Shown piece by piece: positions 1 through 7,089 of a stretch of DNA of 19,871 nt. The notes under the pieces were generated by a model. That model was not told the origin of the DNA. It ran no database searches and saw only the letters and a list, made by a program, of their open reading frames with translations. Origin of the DNA: Tubulinosema ratisbonensis (lineage: Eukaryota; Microsporidia; Tubulinosematidae); NCBI GenBank assembly GCA_004000155.1, contig RCSS01000190.1:1-19871 (forward strand). Direction: 5' to 3'. Numbering within the stretch: the first letter of the stretch is position 1; the number at the start of each line of letters is the position of its first letter. Both the position numbers and the translations under genes were made by a program.

Positions 1-199
1 CAATTATGTTGTGCCTTGAATAGAGGTTTTACTGTATATCTAAAACTCTCATGTTTTCCCTAGCGTGTTTATTATTTTGAGAACAAAAAAAGAGAAACCT
101 AAGAAAAAATACTTACTGCTTAATACAATCGACTGAAACTTCTTCTTTAATTACTATAAAGTCGGGTTTCGAAATTTCGGCAATTTTAGCTTTAAAAAC

Positions 200-385
200 A
201 TTTTCCCTTCATCTAGAATTTTTGGTTGCTTAATTCATCTAGAACAAGATATGTTTAGAAGATTACAGAAAATGAAGCTTCAGTCATGTGTTTTTCTAGG
301 CAACTATGTTAAAAGGTTTTTTAGAAGCTTTTTAGCATTAACTTATGTTATACGTAGAGAAATTTTAGAATATTTTAATCTTTAA
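200..385 (+). pseudogene. Ty3/gypsy element 1: reverse transcriptase C-terminal fragment
   Basis: Frame 2 reads a piece resembling the end of a Ty3/gypsy reverse transcriptase: an FGCLI segment where the family has FLGH(L/I)I, then from 251 an RRLQK...LQS..FLGNYVKRFFRSF segment matching the conserved FLGLxNYYRRFIxxFS region that joins the polymerase to RNase H. It stops at a TAA (383-385). Nothing upstream of 200 could be aligned, so the fragment is truncated on both sides. The RNase H that should follow within a few dozen bases is found only at 1766, so about 1.4 kb of other DNA seems to separate the two. It is non-functional. Family assignment is by motif only. Confidence 0.55.
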
Positions 386-534
386 AGATTCACAGTGACT
401 TCCCTTCTCCTTTTAATAATTTATTCAATTATTTATTATTTACTTTTTTAGGTACTCAAGAAACAGCACCTAGATTTTCTCTTAAGATTTGGCATTATAG
501 AACCATTTAAATTCTGAAGTAAGTTGCACTAACA

Positions 535-900
535 ATGCCATCTAAGGGTGACACTGTCGGAGTCCTGGTGGTAGACTCGGCGCCCTGTAATAAAATTACA
601 ATAAATGTTTTTACAAAATGTTTTGTTGACTATTTTTTTATTTATGTCCTTCGGCTGCATGATTTCTTAGGAGGTAGTTAATTTTCCTTTAAATAGATTA
701 TTTTTTCTAGAAAATTTAGAACCGACAGACATAATGCACTTAAATATACTTTTAACTCCTCTAGACATTTTTTGCATTCATTGATAGGCAAATCGAAACA
801 AAAGGAAGACAATATCAGAATCAAAACTTCAAAAGTGGAAAATACTGACACCATGCAACAAAAAAAAGTAGTATTTAAGGATATAAAGCAACCCTTTTGA
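535..900 (+). pseudogene. Unidentified broken reading frame
   Basis: A local rise in G+C (about 535-590) opens a 48-codon ORF from ATG 535 to TAA 681 with balanced residue use, unlike the AT-driven composition nearby (it contains GVLVVDSAPCNK and ends DFLGG). A second open stretch, 684-784, is in another frame. A third, 778-900, returns to the first frame and is rich in Lys, Gln and Ser. Together they look like one gene broken by indels. No family is recognised. It lies between the two halves of Ty3 element 1, so it may belong to an unidentified insertion. A short inverted repeat (GAGTC 560-564, GACTC 574-578) lies in the GC-rich part. It could instead be chance open frame. Confidence 0.3.
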
Positions 901-1765
901 ATTTAAGCAGGCATAATGATTTAGATTATGAATTAATGTTTTCTTCAATTTAAGCGATCTTGTTTTTTGGTTAAAAAACTTGATACAAAATTCATATAAA
1001 AATTTATTTTAAAATATCCTAATGTATCAGATTTCTATATTTTTAATTTTATTTTTTTTTACCAATATTCCGGTTTGGGATTTTCAACTTTAAAGAAGAG
1101 AAAACACTTTTGGTTGTTTTATTTAAATCTTTGTTATTTTTGTCCTTCCTTCTTCACTCTCTCTTTTTTTACAGCTTTTTTTATTTTTCTTTATCCGGTT
1201 ATTTTTAACTGTTTTACGGATTATGTTTTATGATGATTTCAGAACCAACCAACCGCTTTTTTAACTATATGAATTGTTGAAAAATTAAAAAAGAGACAAG
1301 AATGCAAAGAAACTATAGAATTTCTAAGTTATTAAATTCCATAAAATAAAATAAACTTTTGTTTAAAAACCTAAGAGATGATTGGCTATGCTCTATTAAA
1401 GAACAAAGAACAAATACAAATTTTCTGAGATTAATAAATTTTAATCAAGATATTATCAAATGAATTACAATGATAACTTAACCATTTACGATCTACTAAA
1501 CAAGGATAAAAAATACAAATCAAATCCAAAGCACGAAGCTCATTAGTAAAAATCAAAAACGATTGGTAAAGAGAAAGAGAAATGTATATTTTTAAAGTTA
1601 GATACTGCAGTTATTATTTCTCTGGTTTTAATCATTTCCATCTAAAAAATTATCATCATTTTAAAGGAGAAAAATATACATTGGTTAAATTTTAATGAGT
1701 TAAATATATAAAACAAATTTTAAATAAATGAAGTTTTTTTCTAAAAACACTTTTATTATAAAAAA
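901..1765. other. AT-rich spacer, no gene recognised
   Basis: No convincing coding region or RNA gene is visible. One weak signal is a 20-codon open stretch at 1583-1645 with the string LKLDTAVIIS, which resembles the active-site strand of a retroviral-type aspartic protease (usual motif LDTGA) but has Ala for Gly. It could be another retroelement scrap. The rest is homopolymer-rich low-complexity sequence. Confidence 0.5.
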
Positions 1766-1988
1766 ACAAGTTGGTAAGAACATACCCAACCTTAGATATC
1801 AACAAAAGGTTTGAACTCTAAGTAAATGCATTCATTGTGTGGTTGGGGCAACTTTAAGGCAAGAATGGAAACATATTACTTATCTATCAAAAACATTAAA
1901 CAGCGTTGAACTGAACTATTCAGTCACGGAAAAAGAAGTACTTGCTTCAGTGTGGGTTATCGAAAAAATATGTTATTACTTATTGTTN
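1766..1988 (+). pseudogene. Ty3/gypsy element 1: RNase H fragment
   Basis: After one frameshift near 1838 the translation gives FEL, then VNA where the family has TDA, then GATLRQE, SKTLNSVELNYSVTEKE and VWVIEKICYYLL. These match the order of motifs in Ty3/gypsy RNase H (F.L.TDAS, GA.L.Q, SK.LN..E.NYS.TEKE.LA.V.A..K...YL). The first catalytic Asp is Asn and a TAA follows FEL, so it is dead. It ends at an ambiguous base (N at 1988), where the sequence jumps into the gag remnant of a different element. Its sequence differs clearly from the RNase H of elements 2 and 3, so it is a separate lineage. Confidence 0.8.
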
Positions 1989-2005
1989 AAAACAAGCTGA
2001 ACCAT

Positions 2006-2655
2006 ATGGAAATCTTTGAAATAGTAAAACAGACCGAGGATACTGTCTTAACGCAGGATGAAAACAAAAATATTCCTGAAAACAGTTATGATTAATACGA
2101 TAAAAAATGGTTTGCTTACCACAAGTCAAAAACTCAAAATACCATAGAATGTATTTTTAGGAAGAAAATTAATGAAAAGAAAACTTTCGGGACAAAAAAA
2201 ATCAATAAACAATATTAAATGTTTTTCTTATCTTTTATTGAAGTTGAATTAAACAATAGTTTTAGAAGCTTAGCATGTGTCGATAACGGTGCTAATAAGA
2301 CTCATTTCTGCGATCAATTGTAAGGAACCTTAACTTACCCATTTATAAAAAATCGCCCAGTGTGATAAAAATGGCTCAAGGATCTGAAGCTATCATTAAT
2401 TGCTATGCTAAAATTCATGTAAGGATTAAAAATTTTTCTGTTGGTGAATATGTTTATGCTGATATATTTCCTAATTTAAATAAATCATTGGTTTTAGGAA
2501 ATATTTTTCTGAAAGCTAATCATTGCAAACTAGATTATAGAACGAACAAAATCAATATAAAAAATAATTTATTTTTACTAGTAGATGAAAAACCAAATAG
2601 TAATTACAATTCAAAAATGCATGAAAATTTCCATGAAAACTACTTGATAGCATAA
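2006..2655 (+). pseudogene. Element 2: gag zinc-finger remnant and aspartic protease
   Basis: The same frame runs from 2006 to 2323 through two stops. It holds WFAYHKS...NTIEC at about 2108-2152, resembling the Cys/His knuckle at the end of gag proteins of this group, with Phe and Gln in place of expected zinc ligands. At 2273-2293 is ACVDNGAN, the protease active-site loop, where the family has D-T/S-G-A. After a frameshift the frame from 2362 continues with VIKMAQGSEAIINC and, near 2497, LVLGNIFLKANHCKLDY, which matches the conserved (I/V)LGxxFL..H...IDY strand of retropepsins. The Thr to Asn change at the catalytic loop and the frameshift indicate an inactive protease. Confidence 0.75.
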
Positions 2656-2678
2656 TTTTAAGATACAAAAATTAGCTA

Positions 2679-3590
2679 AGTGATCTCAAACCGATAAAAG
2701 ATGCACTTTTTGAAACCCCACTTGTTGGAATGAAGATACCAAATAACAAACCATATGTTATATCCTTTATTCAACACAAGGCACTAAAAATAGAATTTAA
2801 CAAATTACTAGAAAAAATTATAATCATAAATCTAATTCCTTTTTCTGTTCTCCTTCATTCATCAAAATAAAACTTGATAATTCCGCAAAGATATTGATAG
2901 ATTACAGATCATTAAACAAAATGCGTCAAATTATGCAATATAGTTTCCCGAGTGTTTCTGACTGCTTTAATAATCCAAAAGAGATTAAAATATTTTCAAA
3001 AATCGATTAAAAAAAAGGTTTTAACAAGTTACAATTGCTTGCAAGGATAGACAAAAAACTGCCCTCGCTACTCCATTTGGCAAGTTCGAATTTAATAGAC
3101 TTCTATTTGGAGTAGTCAATGCTCCAAAGTATTTTCATAACCTAATTCCTGGATTACTTGTTAATGTTAAAAACACCACTGTTTTTGTTGATAATATTTT
3201 AATGTATTCTAAAACCTATGACGAACATATTAAAATACTAGATAAAGTTTTTACAAAATAAGGAGAAACTAATGTAATAATAAACTTAGAAAAAAGTCAA
3301 TTTTGTGTTAAAGAGCTTAACTATTTCGGTTTTAAAATAAACGAAAAAGGATATGCACACGATGACTCAAGATTAGAAGATTTTGGCAAATGGAAGCCAC
3401 CCACAACACGTAGACAGTTAAAAAACTGTTGAGAAAATTGAACTGGTACCAAAATTTTATAAAAAATCTCAATCCTAGGATATATACTCTTTATGATAAA
3501 CTTAAAGGCGGGAAAAGGAAAATTGTAGTGAATGAAAGTGAAATGAACATAGTAAAAGAAATTTATGAAGAACTTAAAGATAAAAAATAA
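2679..3590 (+). pseudogene. Element 2: reverse transcriptase
   Basis: Motifs read in order across several frames: FNKLLEKIIIIN, CSPSFIKIKLD, IDYRSLNKM (about 2897), FSKID (motif A), ATPFGKFEFNRLLFGVVNAPKYF (about 3067), VFVDNILMYSKTYDEH (3181), LEKSQFCVKELNYFGFKINEKG, WKPPTTRRQLK, then LNWYQNFIKN after a frameshift near 3428. The catalytic box, normally FVDD or YVDD, is FVDN with Asn encoded at 3193-3195, so one metal-binding Asp is lost. There are at least three frameshifts and an in-frame TAA at 3259. It was clearly a Ty3/gypsy RNA-dependent DNA polymerase and is now inactive. Confidence 0.9.
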
Positions 3591-3595
3591 ATGTT

Positions 3596-4006
3596 TTCCC
3601 AGATTTAGGCGTAAATTTTGAACTATATACGGATGCATCTGAAAAGGGATATAGAGACGCTTTGATACAAGAAAAATCACTCATAGGATATTCCAGTAAA
3701 TTTTTGGATAAGACACAACAGAGATACACTAATAATGAACGAGAGATGCTTGCAATATATTCGGGTTTGCAAAGCTGAAAAGGTATCTTTGGCGGATCAA
3801 AAATTACTGTATATACCGATCGCAAAAACTTTATAAACGAAACATTAGATTACATTAAAAGAATTGACAGGTGGAAGGCTTTAATCGGTGATTTTCAAAT
3901 TACATATAAATATCTCCCAGGAAAAGAAAATATATATGCAAATTTAATCTCAAGACCCATTATTACAAACAATTTAAATCTTCTAGCTAGGAGAGAAAAA
4001 TCCTAG
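3596..4006 (+). pseudogene. Element 2: RNase H domain
   Basis: One frame carries FELYTDASEKG (catalytic Asp at 3632-3634), IGYSSKFL, QQRYTNNEREMLAIY, GGSKITVYTDRKNF, RIDRWKALIGDF and YKYLPGKEN, all standard RNase H landmarks of Ty3/gypsy elements, ending near LISRP. The frame is interrupted only by a TGA (3776-3778) where relatives have Trp. The GKEN.YA.LISRP tail corresponds to GKEN..AD.LSR, with Asn in place of the usual Asp. This is the best preserved segment of element 2. The same frame continues into the integrase zinc finger after a TAG at 4004. Confidence 0.9.
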
Positions 4007-4019
4007 CCTAAGCTTTATC

Positions 4020-4257
4020 CTATACCCTGGATTGAATATCACAAAAAATTCTATGAAGAGTGTGGTCATATTAGATATACAAAGACTATATTAACCCTGA
4101 AATAAAGATTTAAGCCAAATAAATCTATGAAAACTGAAATATAAAAAGAAATTAAGTGTTGTAAAAAATGTAAAATAAATAAAAACGACTTCTATAGGTT
4201 AGGAAAACCTAATGGTTCCTTAATAACTGATATTTCCAAAAAGCACATATGTTCAGA
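4020..4257 (+). pseudogene. Element 2: integrase N-terminal zinc-binding domain
   Basis: In the frame continuing from RNase H, the His (4040) and His (4067) of EYHKKFYEECGHIRYTK are followed by CCKKCKINK, giving the H-H-C-C zinc-finger arrangement of retroviral-type integrases. Two in-frame TAA codons interrupt it. The segment ends in HICSD, the Asp being the first residue of the catalytic D-D-E triad (normally in a tD.FGP motif). It is cut exactly there by the MULE, and the missing FGP-like part resumes at 5942. Confidence 0.8.
4249..4257. repeat. Left 9-bp target-site duplication of the MULE
   Basis: ATGTTCAGA here matches ATGTTCAGG at 5933-5941 (8 of 9 bases). Joining the flanks at this repeat restores the continuity of the integrase reading frame around its first catalytic Asp, which confirms it as the insertion site. 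A 9-bp duplication is typical of Mutator-like elements. Confidence 0.75.
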
Positions 4258-4267
4258 CATTCAGCGT

Positions 4268-4289
4268 AAACTTGCCGCTCGGCAAGTTT
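4268..4289. repeat. 22-bp near-perfect palindrome at the MULE left end
   Basis: AAACTTGCCG, two bases (CT), then CGGCAAGTTT: a perfect 10-bp stem with a 2-base loop. It is GC-richer than its surroundings. It lies between the target duplication and the left inverted repeat and has no counterpart at the right end. Confidence 0.85.
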
Positions 4290-4298
4290 GCTCTTATC

Positions 4299-4348
4299 TG
4301 GCGAAAATGATCTTTATGATTTAAAAGCGCAAACTCAACGAAAAAAAT
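4299..4348 (+). repeat. MULE left terminal inverted repeat
   Basis: About 50 bp starting TGGCGAAAATGATCTTTATG that matches the reverse complement of 5880-5929 with only a few differences. The core TTTATGATTTAAAAGCGCAA is identical in both. Confidence 0.9.
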
Positions 4349-4490
4349 AATATTATTATATTTTTAATATTATATTTAAATGAATAAACATTTTTATATA
4401 AAATAAAAACTCCTAAACTCATGTTTATTATTTTCTCATTTCTTCATCAAAAATACAGTTATAAACTTCGATTAATGCCTTAAAATAGTT

Positions 4491-5822
4491 TTATTCCTTG
4501 AAATGATTAAAGTTGTATAAAATAATTTGTAGTTTTACTTCTTTAAAAGGATTTAACAAACTGAATGAGAGTCTACCATTAATATTCTGAGCTATATAAA
4601 ATCTTGATTTTTTGTTTTCCTTTTTAATGATATCGATAAATTTTGCTAAGTTGGGGTGAGTTATGAATAACTTCTGGTTTAAGTTTCTGTGCCAAGCTTC
4701 CACAATATTGGTAGTTTGTGGGGAATTTTTTAATACTCGACTGCAAACGGAACAAAATTTAGGATCATATATTTTTTCAAAGATATCAGAGTTTCTAGAA
4801 GATCCTATGTATGTTTTTTCAAACTAATCTATAAAATCATTTAAAATTTGTGTATTTTCTTTTTTGTATTCTGTATATATTAATTCAAACATAGTTTTAA
4901 TTTGATCTTGTGGTACAAAAAATAAATACAAAATACATTTTAAAAAAATCCTATTTTAAAGTCATTCTGGTAAAAATTTTGCAATTTATAATTCACTATA
5001 TTTCTCCAGATGGATTGTCCAAAATGAAATAGACATATATATACCTGGTCTTTCTTGTATACTAACGTTGTTGAATTTATAAGAGCTTTTTCAAATTCGA
5101 TTATAATGTTTTTTGGTGCTACGGTTAACTTATTTAGCAAACAATTAAAAATTTTTTCATAATGTTCTTGTGTTTTATTTTTTGCTAATACATATATTGC
5201 AGGAAATACCTTTCCAAAAATATAAAAGCTTATTAGTATTAGTTAATAAAAAACTAGTAGGAACAGATTTAAAGGTTCCATAAATCAACCAGGTTTCAAT
5301 TTCATTAAAATTCTTTAATAAATTTTTTGAATAAAAAACAACAAATCACTCAAAATCGTTAAATCCGCTATTAAACTGACAATATAATTTTTTTGCATAT
5401 CATTTTTTAAAAAATCTGGCTAATCAGAAAACCTTAATTTATTTTGTTGAAACCTTTACTTCTCAACTTAGTAACGTTGTCTGTCAGGGTTTTAAATTTA
5501 GGCATATTTTCTATTGTATCGTCGTTGAGATTTAAAGTAATCTGAGTGACTAAATCAATTGGACCACTACTTTGCTCTTTTAATTGTATATCTTATGTCT
5601 GATAATATCAATTCCTGTGATTTTTTGACTTTATGCTTTCGTGATTATGCGTGTTTTCTATCTTAATATTATCTAATTGGTCTAGTGTTAAATACGCCTT
5701 ACAATTCCTATTTAAACTCCTATATCTCTCTACTCCTTGTTTTTCTTTGTCAAAATTATATATATTATCTTCGTATATTAAGTTTTCTTTGCCCCTCTGA
5801 GATTGAACTTTTCAGACGACAT
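4491..5822 (-). pseudogene. MULE transposase with FLYWCH-like N-terminus (degraded)
   Basis: Read from ATG 5822 leftward, with a frameshift after about seven codons. A FLYWCH-type zinc-finger-like segment comes first (KENLIYEDNIYN, then NRNCKAYLTL and NTHNHES, about 5640-5800). The MULE DDE core follows: ETWLIYGTFKSVP (usual W.iDGTF...P, Asp changed to Tyr at 5280-5282), FPAIYVLAKNKTQEHYEKIF, PKNIIIEFEKAL (usual Asp is Glu at 5096-5098) and CLFHFGQSIWRNI. The C-terminal signature PQTTNIVEAWHRNLN ...THPNLAKFID lies at about 4640-4725, and the gene ends with TAA at 4491. At least three frameshifts or stops are present, including a TGA at a probable Trp in DFE.FVVF. The enzyme would cut and paste the element; this copy is inactive. 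Confidence 0.85.
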
Positions 5823-5879
5823 TATAAAAAATATTTTTTTTGAAAAATTTTAGTTAATTAATTTTTTGTTTTTATATAT

Positions 5880-5929
5880 TTTTTTCTTCGTCGAATTTGC
5901 GCTTTTAAATCATAAAAATCATTTGCCAT
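5880..5929 (-). repeat. MULE right terminal inverted repeat
   Basis: The reverse complement begins TGGCAAATGATTTTTATG and matches the left repeat at 4299-4348, apart from a 2-base gap and a few substitutions, through the shared AAAAGCGCAAA..TC.ACGAA stretch. Confidence 0.9.
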
Positions 5930-5932
5930 GCC

Positions 5933-5941
5933 ATGTTCAGG
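5933..5941. repeat. Right 9-bp target-site duplication of the MULE
   Basis: ATGTTCAGG, matching the left copy at 4249-4257 except for the last base. It is followed at once by TATATTTGGGCC, the continuation of the interrupted integrase motif. Confidence 0.75.
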
Positions 5942-6044
5942 TATATTTGGGCCAGTATGGATAAAAAATCAGTCATTAACAAATATGAGAAAGTTTTTAT
6001 AACCACTTTTGTTAATATGTGGTCTAAATTTACTAAGGTTGCAA

Positions 6045-6055
6045 TTTCTGTAAAT
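6045..6055. repeat. Left 11-bp target-site duplication of SINE-like copy A
   Basis: TTTCTGTAAAT, identical to 6281-6291. The two flank the A-tailed repeat and duplicate integrase codons for SVN. Confidence 0.88.
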
Positions 6056-6280
6056 TTTTTTTTGTTGTCTAGGGATGGGAAATCCATACGAAGATCTTTA
6101 CGCTATACCTTTTTTATAAGAATATTTATACCTAGTCGACGGAAACATACGGTAAAATATGTTTCCCATACTTAGGTATAGCTCAAGATACTGCAAGCCT
6201 TTCACCCGCTAAACCCCACCCCGTGCACTCTATTGACTGCCTAGATCTACCTTACCTTGTAGGCTTTGGTTACAGGAAGG
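6056..6280 (-). mobile_element. SINE-like retroposon, copy A
   Basis: A 225-bp insert in the integrase core, flanked by a perfect 11-bp duplication. On the minus strand it starts near CCTTCCTGTAACC and ends ...CCTAGACAACAAAAAAAAA, a short A tail directly against the duplication. No long ORF belongs to it; the frame crossing it is accidental. Internal pairing is strong: GGAAACATA with TATGTTTCC around an 8-base loop, enclosed by GCTATACC with GGTATAGC, and ATGGGAAA can pair with TTTCCCAT. Two related copies lie at 8011-8230 and 14857-15070. A-tail, target duplication, small size and lack of coding point to a SINE or retroposed small RNA copied by a LINE-type enzyme elsewhere in the genome. Its source RNA is not recognised. 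Confidence 0.75.
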
Positions 6281-6291
6281 TTTCTGTAAAT
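6281..6291. repeat. Right 11-bp target-site duplication of SINE-like copy A
   Basis: TTTCTGTAAAT, identical to 6045-6055. Integrase coding resumes directly after it. Confidence 0.88.
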
Positions 6292-6591
6292 ATAACTTCA
6301 AAATAACTTATTAAAGTTTTTGAAAAACACTGGCTAAGTAGTTTTGAGGACCCAGAAACTTTCTTGGGTGGCCATGGAAATGTTATTCGTCAACAAAAAC
6401 TAAGAGATATTTTCAAAATAAAGGAATTACTCAGCACTTCACAAGTAAAATTTTTTTCACAATAAAATGGTATTGCTGAAAGAGTTAACCACACCATAGG
6501 ATTGGTATGTAATATATACCCTTAAGCATCCAAAAGTGAGTTAATAGAAATTATCGGAAGGAGACTTACTGAAACTGTTAATACAAATCTA

Positions 6592-6831
6592 ATGGATACT
6601 CCTAGAAACATTATATATGCAGTGAATCCAGTTAATTTAAAGATCTTACAGACTCAAAACAAAAAAGACATTTTTAAATTTAACACAAATCGTAAAAAAT
6701 ATAGTTTTAAAATAGGGCAAAAAGTTCTTATAAAAAATTTTACACAAAGGAAAAACTTAAAGAAATTCAATGGACCATACGAGATATTAGGCATTAGCAA
6801 AAATAGTATTAGACTTTTGATAAAAAAGTAA
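6592..6831 (+). pseudogene. Element 2: integrase C-terminal domain
   Basis: A 79-codon open stretch at the end of pol. KYSFKIGQKVLIKNF..RKNLKKFNGPYEILGISKNSIRLLIKK matches the integrase C-terminal beta-barrel pattern (F..GD.VLVK ... K....GPY.IL.I..N...L). It ends in TAA at 6829. It is not an independent gene: the frame is continuous with the integrase segment upstream, and the apparent start is only a Met after the last upstream stop. Confidence 0.8.
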
Positions 6832-7085
6832 ATTAATTTGGGGTGATTAACTGTTAGACGGTGTAAACCTTTCTGGGTGTGGGAAGATATGTAATGTTCT
6901 TTTTGACATCTTTATTTGATGTCAAAATACAAAACAGGTAAGACATTTATATGATTAAATAAAAGTCTAGAACACTACGAAAAGTATAAATAGTAAAAAA
7001 TACAATAAACACAATGGTTTACAACAATCTTATAAATAAAATCTGTACAAAATCATTATNTNTTNAATTTATTAAAGATAANTCC
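6832..7085 (+). repeat. Candidate 3' LTR remnant of element 2
   Basis: Right after the integrase stop comes TTTGGGGTGATTAACTG. A purine-rich tract (here GGGG) followed by TG is where a 3' LTR normally begins. No matching 5' LTR is present in the window, so the LTR cannot be confirmed or bounded. The region holds a strong hairpin (6901-6927) and four ambiguous bases (7060-7082). No coding is evident on the plus strand. Confidence 0.3.
6901..6927. repeat. 10-bp stem hairpin
   Basis: TTTTGACATC and GATGTCAAAA form a perfect 10-bp stem around the 7-base loop TTTATTT, just downstream of the integrase stop. It could be an LTR structural element or a transcript-end signal. Confidence 0.6.
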
Positions 7086-7089
7086 TTCG

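Larger units (their letters stand above)
4257..5932 (-). mobile_element. Mutator-like (MULE) DNA transposon inserted in integrase
   Basis: About 1.68 kb bounded by a 9-bp target duplication (4249-4257 and 5933-5941; the exact left base is ambiguous by one). It carries inverted repeats of about 50 bp near its ends and one degraded transposase gene on the minus strand. The left end has about 40 bp outside the inverted repeat, including a 22-bp hairpin, that the right end lacks. Insertion into a Ty3 integrase shows it moved after that element arrived. Stops, frameshifts and changed catalytic residues in its transposase make it non-autonomous now. Confidence 0.85.
5933..6600 (+). pseudogene. Element 2: integrase catalytic core, split by a SINE-like insert
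   Basis: The first part (to 6055) reads IWASMDKK...VFITTFVNMWSKFTKVAIS, equivalent to the FGP...(I/L)TFVDMxSRFT strand region. The core then continues from 6281: IKVFEKHWLSSFEDPETFLGGHG, where relatives have FLSDxG, so the second catalytic Asp is lost. QQKLRDIFKIKELLSTSQ follows, and then NGIAERVNHTIGLV with the catalytic Glu retained (about 6470-6500). After that comes ASKSELIEIIGRRLTETVN..LMDTPRN. TAA codons at several places break the frame. The 225-bp insert at 6056-6280 adds its own out-of-place codons. Confidence 0.85.
2006..6831 (+). mobile_element. Ty3/gypsy LTR retrotransposon, element 2 (degraded, with two insertions)
   Basis: Domains appear in the Ty3/gypsy order: gag zinc finger remnant, aspartic protease, reverse transcriptase, RNase H, then integrase (zinc finger, catalytic core, C-terminal domain). 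Integrase after RNase H separates Ty3/gypsy from Ty1/copia. Two later insertions interrupt it: the MULE at 4257-5932 and the SINE-like repeat at 6056-6280. Removing these and one copy of each target duplication leaves about 2.9 kb of gag-end plus pol, shorter than a whole element, so most of gag and the 5' LTR are missing. Frameshifts, stops and lost active-site residues in protease, reverse transcriptase and integrase show it cannot move. Confidence 0.9.

Noticed and set aside
120..220. Minus-strand open stretch reading EISKPDFIVIKEEVSV
   Set aside because: Only about 30 codons, no recognisable family, and it lies next to and partly over plus-strand reverse transcriptase sequence.
3321..3825. 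119- and 83-codon minus-strand ORFs
   Set aside because: They are shadows of the plus-strand reverse transcriptase and RNase H of Ty3 element 2, whose motifs are unmistakable.
4268..4289. Palindrome as part of a CRISPR array or intrinsic terminator
   Set aside because: It is a single copy with no spacer pattern, in a eukaryotic transposon context; it is better described as a MULE end structure.
5933..6175. 80-codon plus-strand ORF as an independent gene
   Set aside because: Its first half is integrase core and its second half is a read into the SINE-like insert; the join is accidental.
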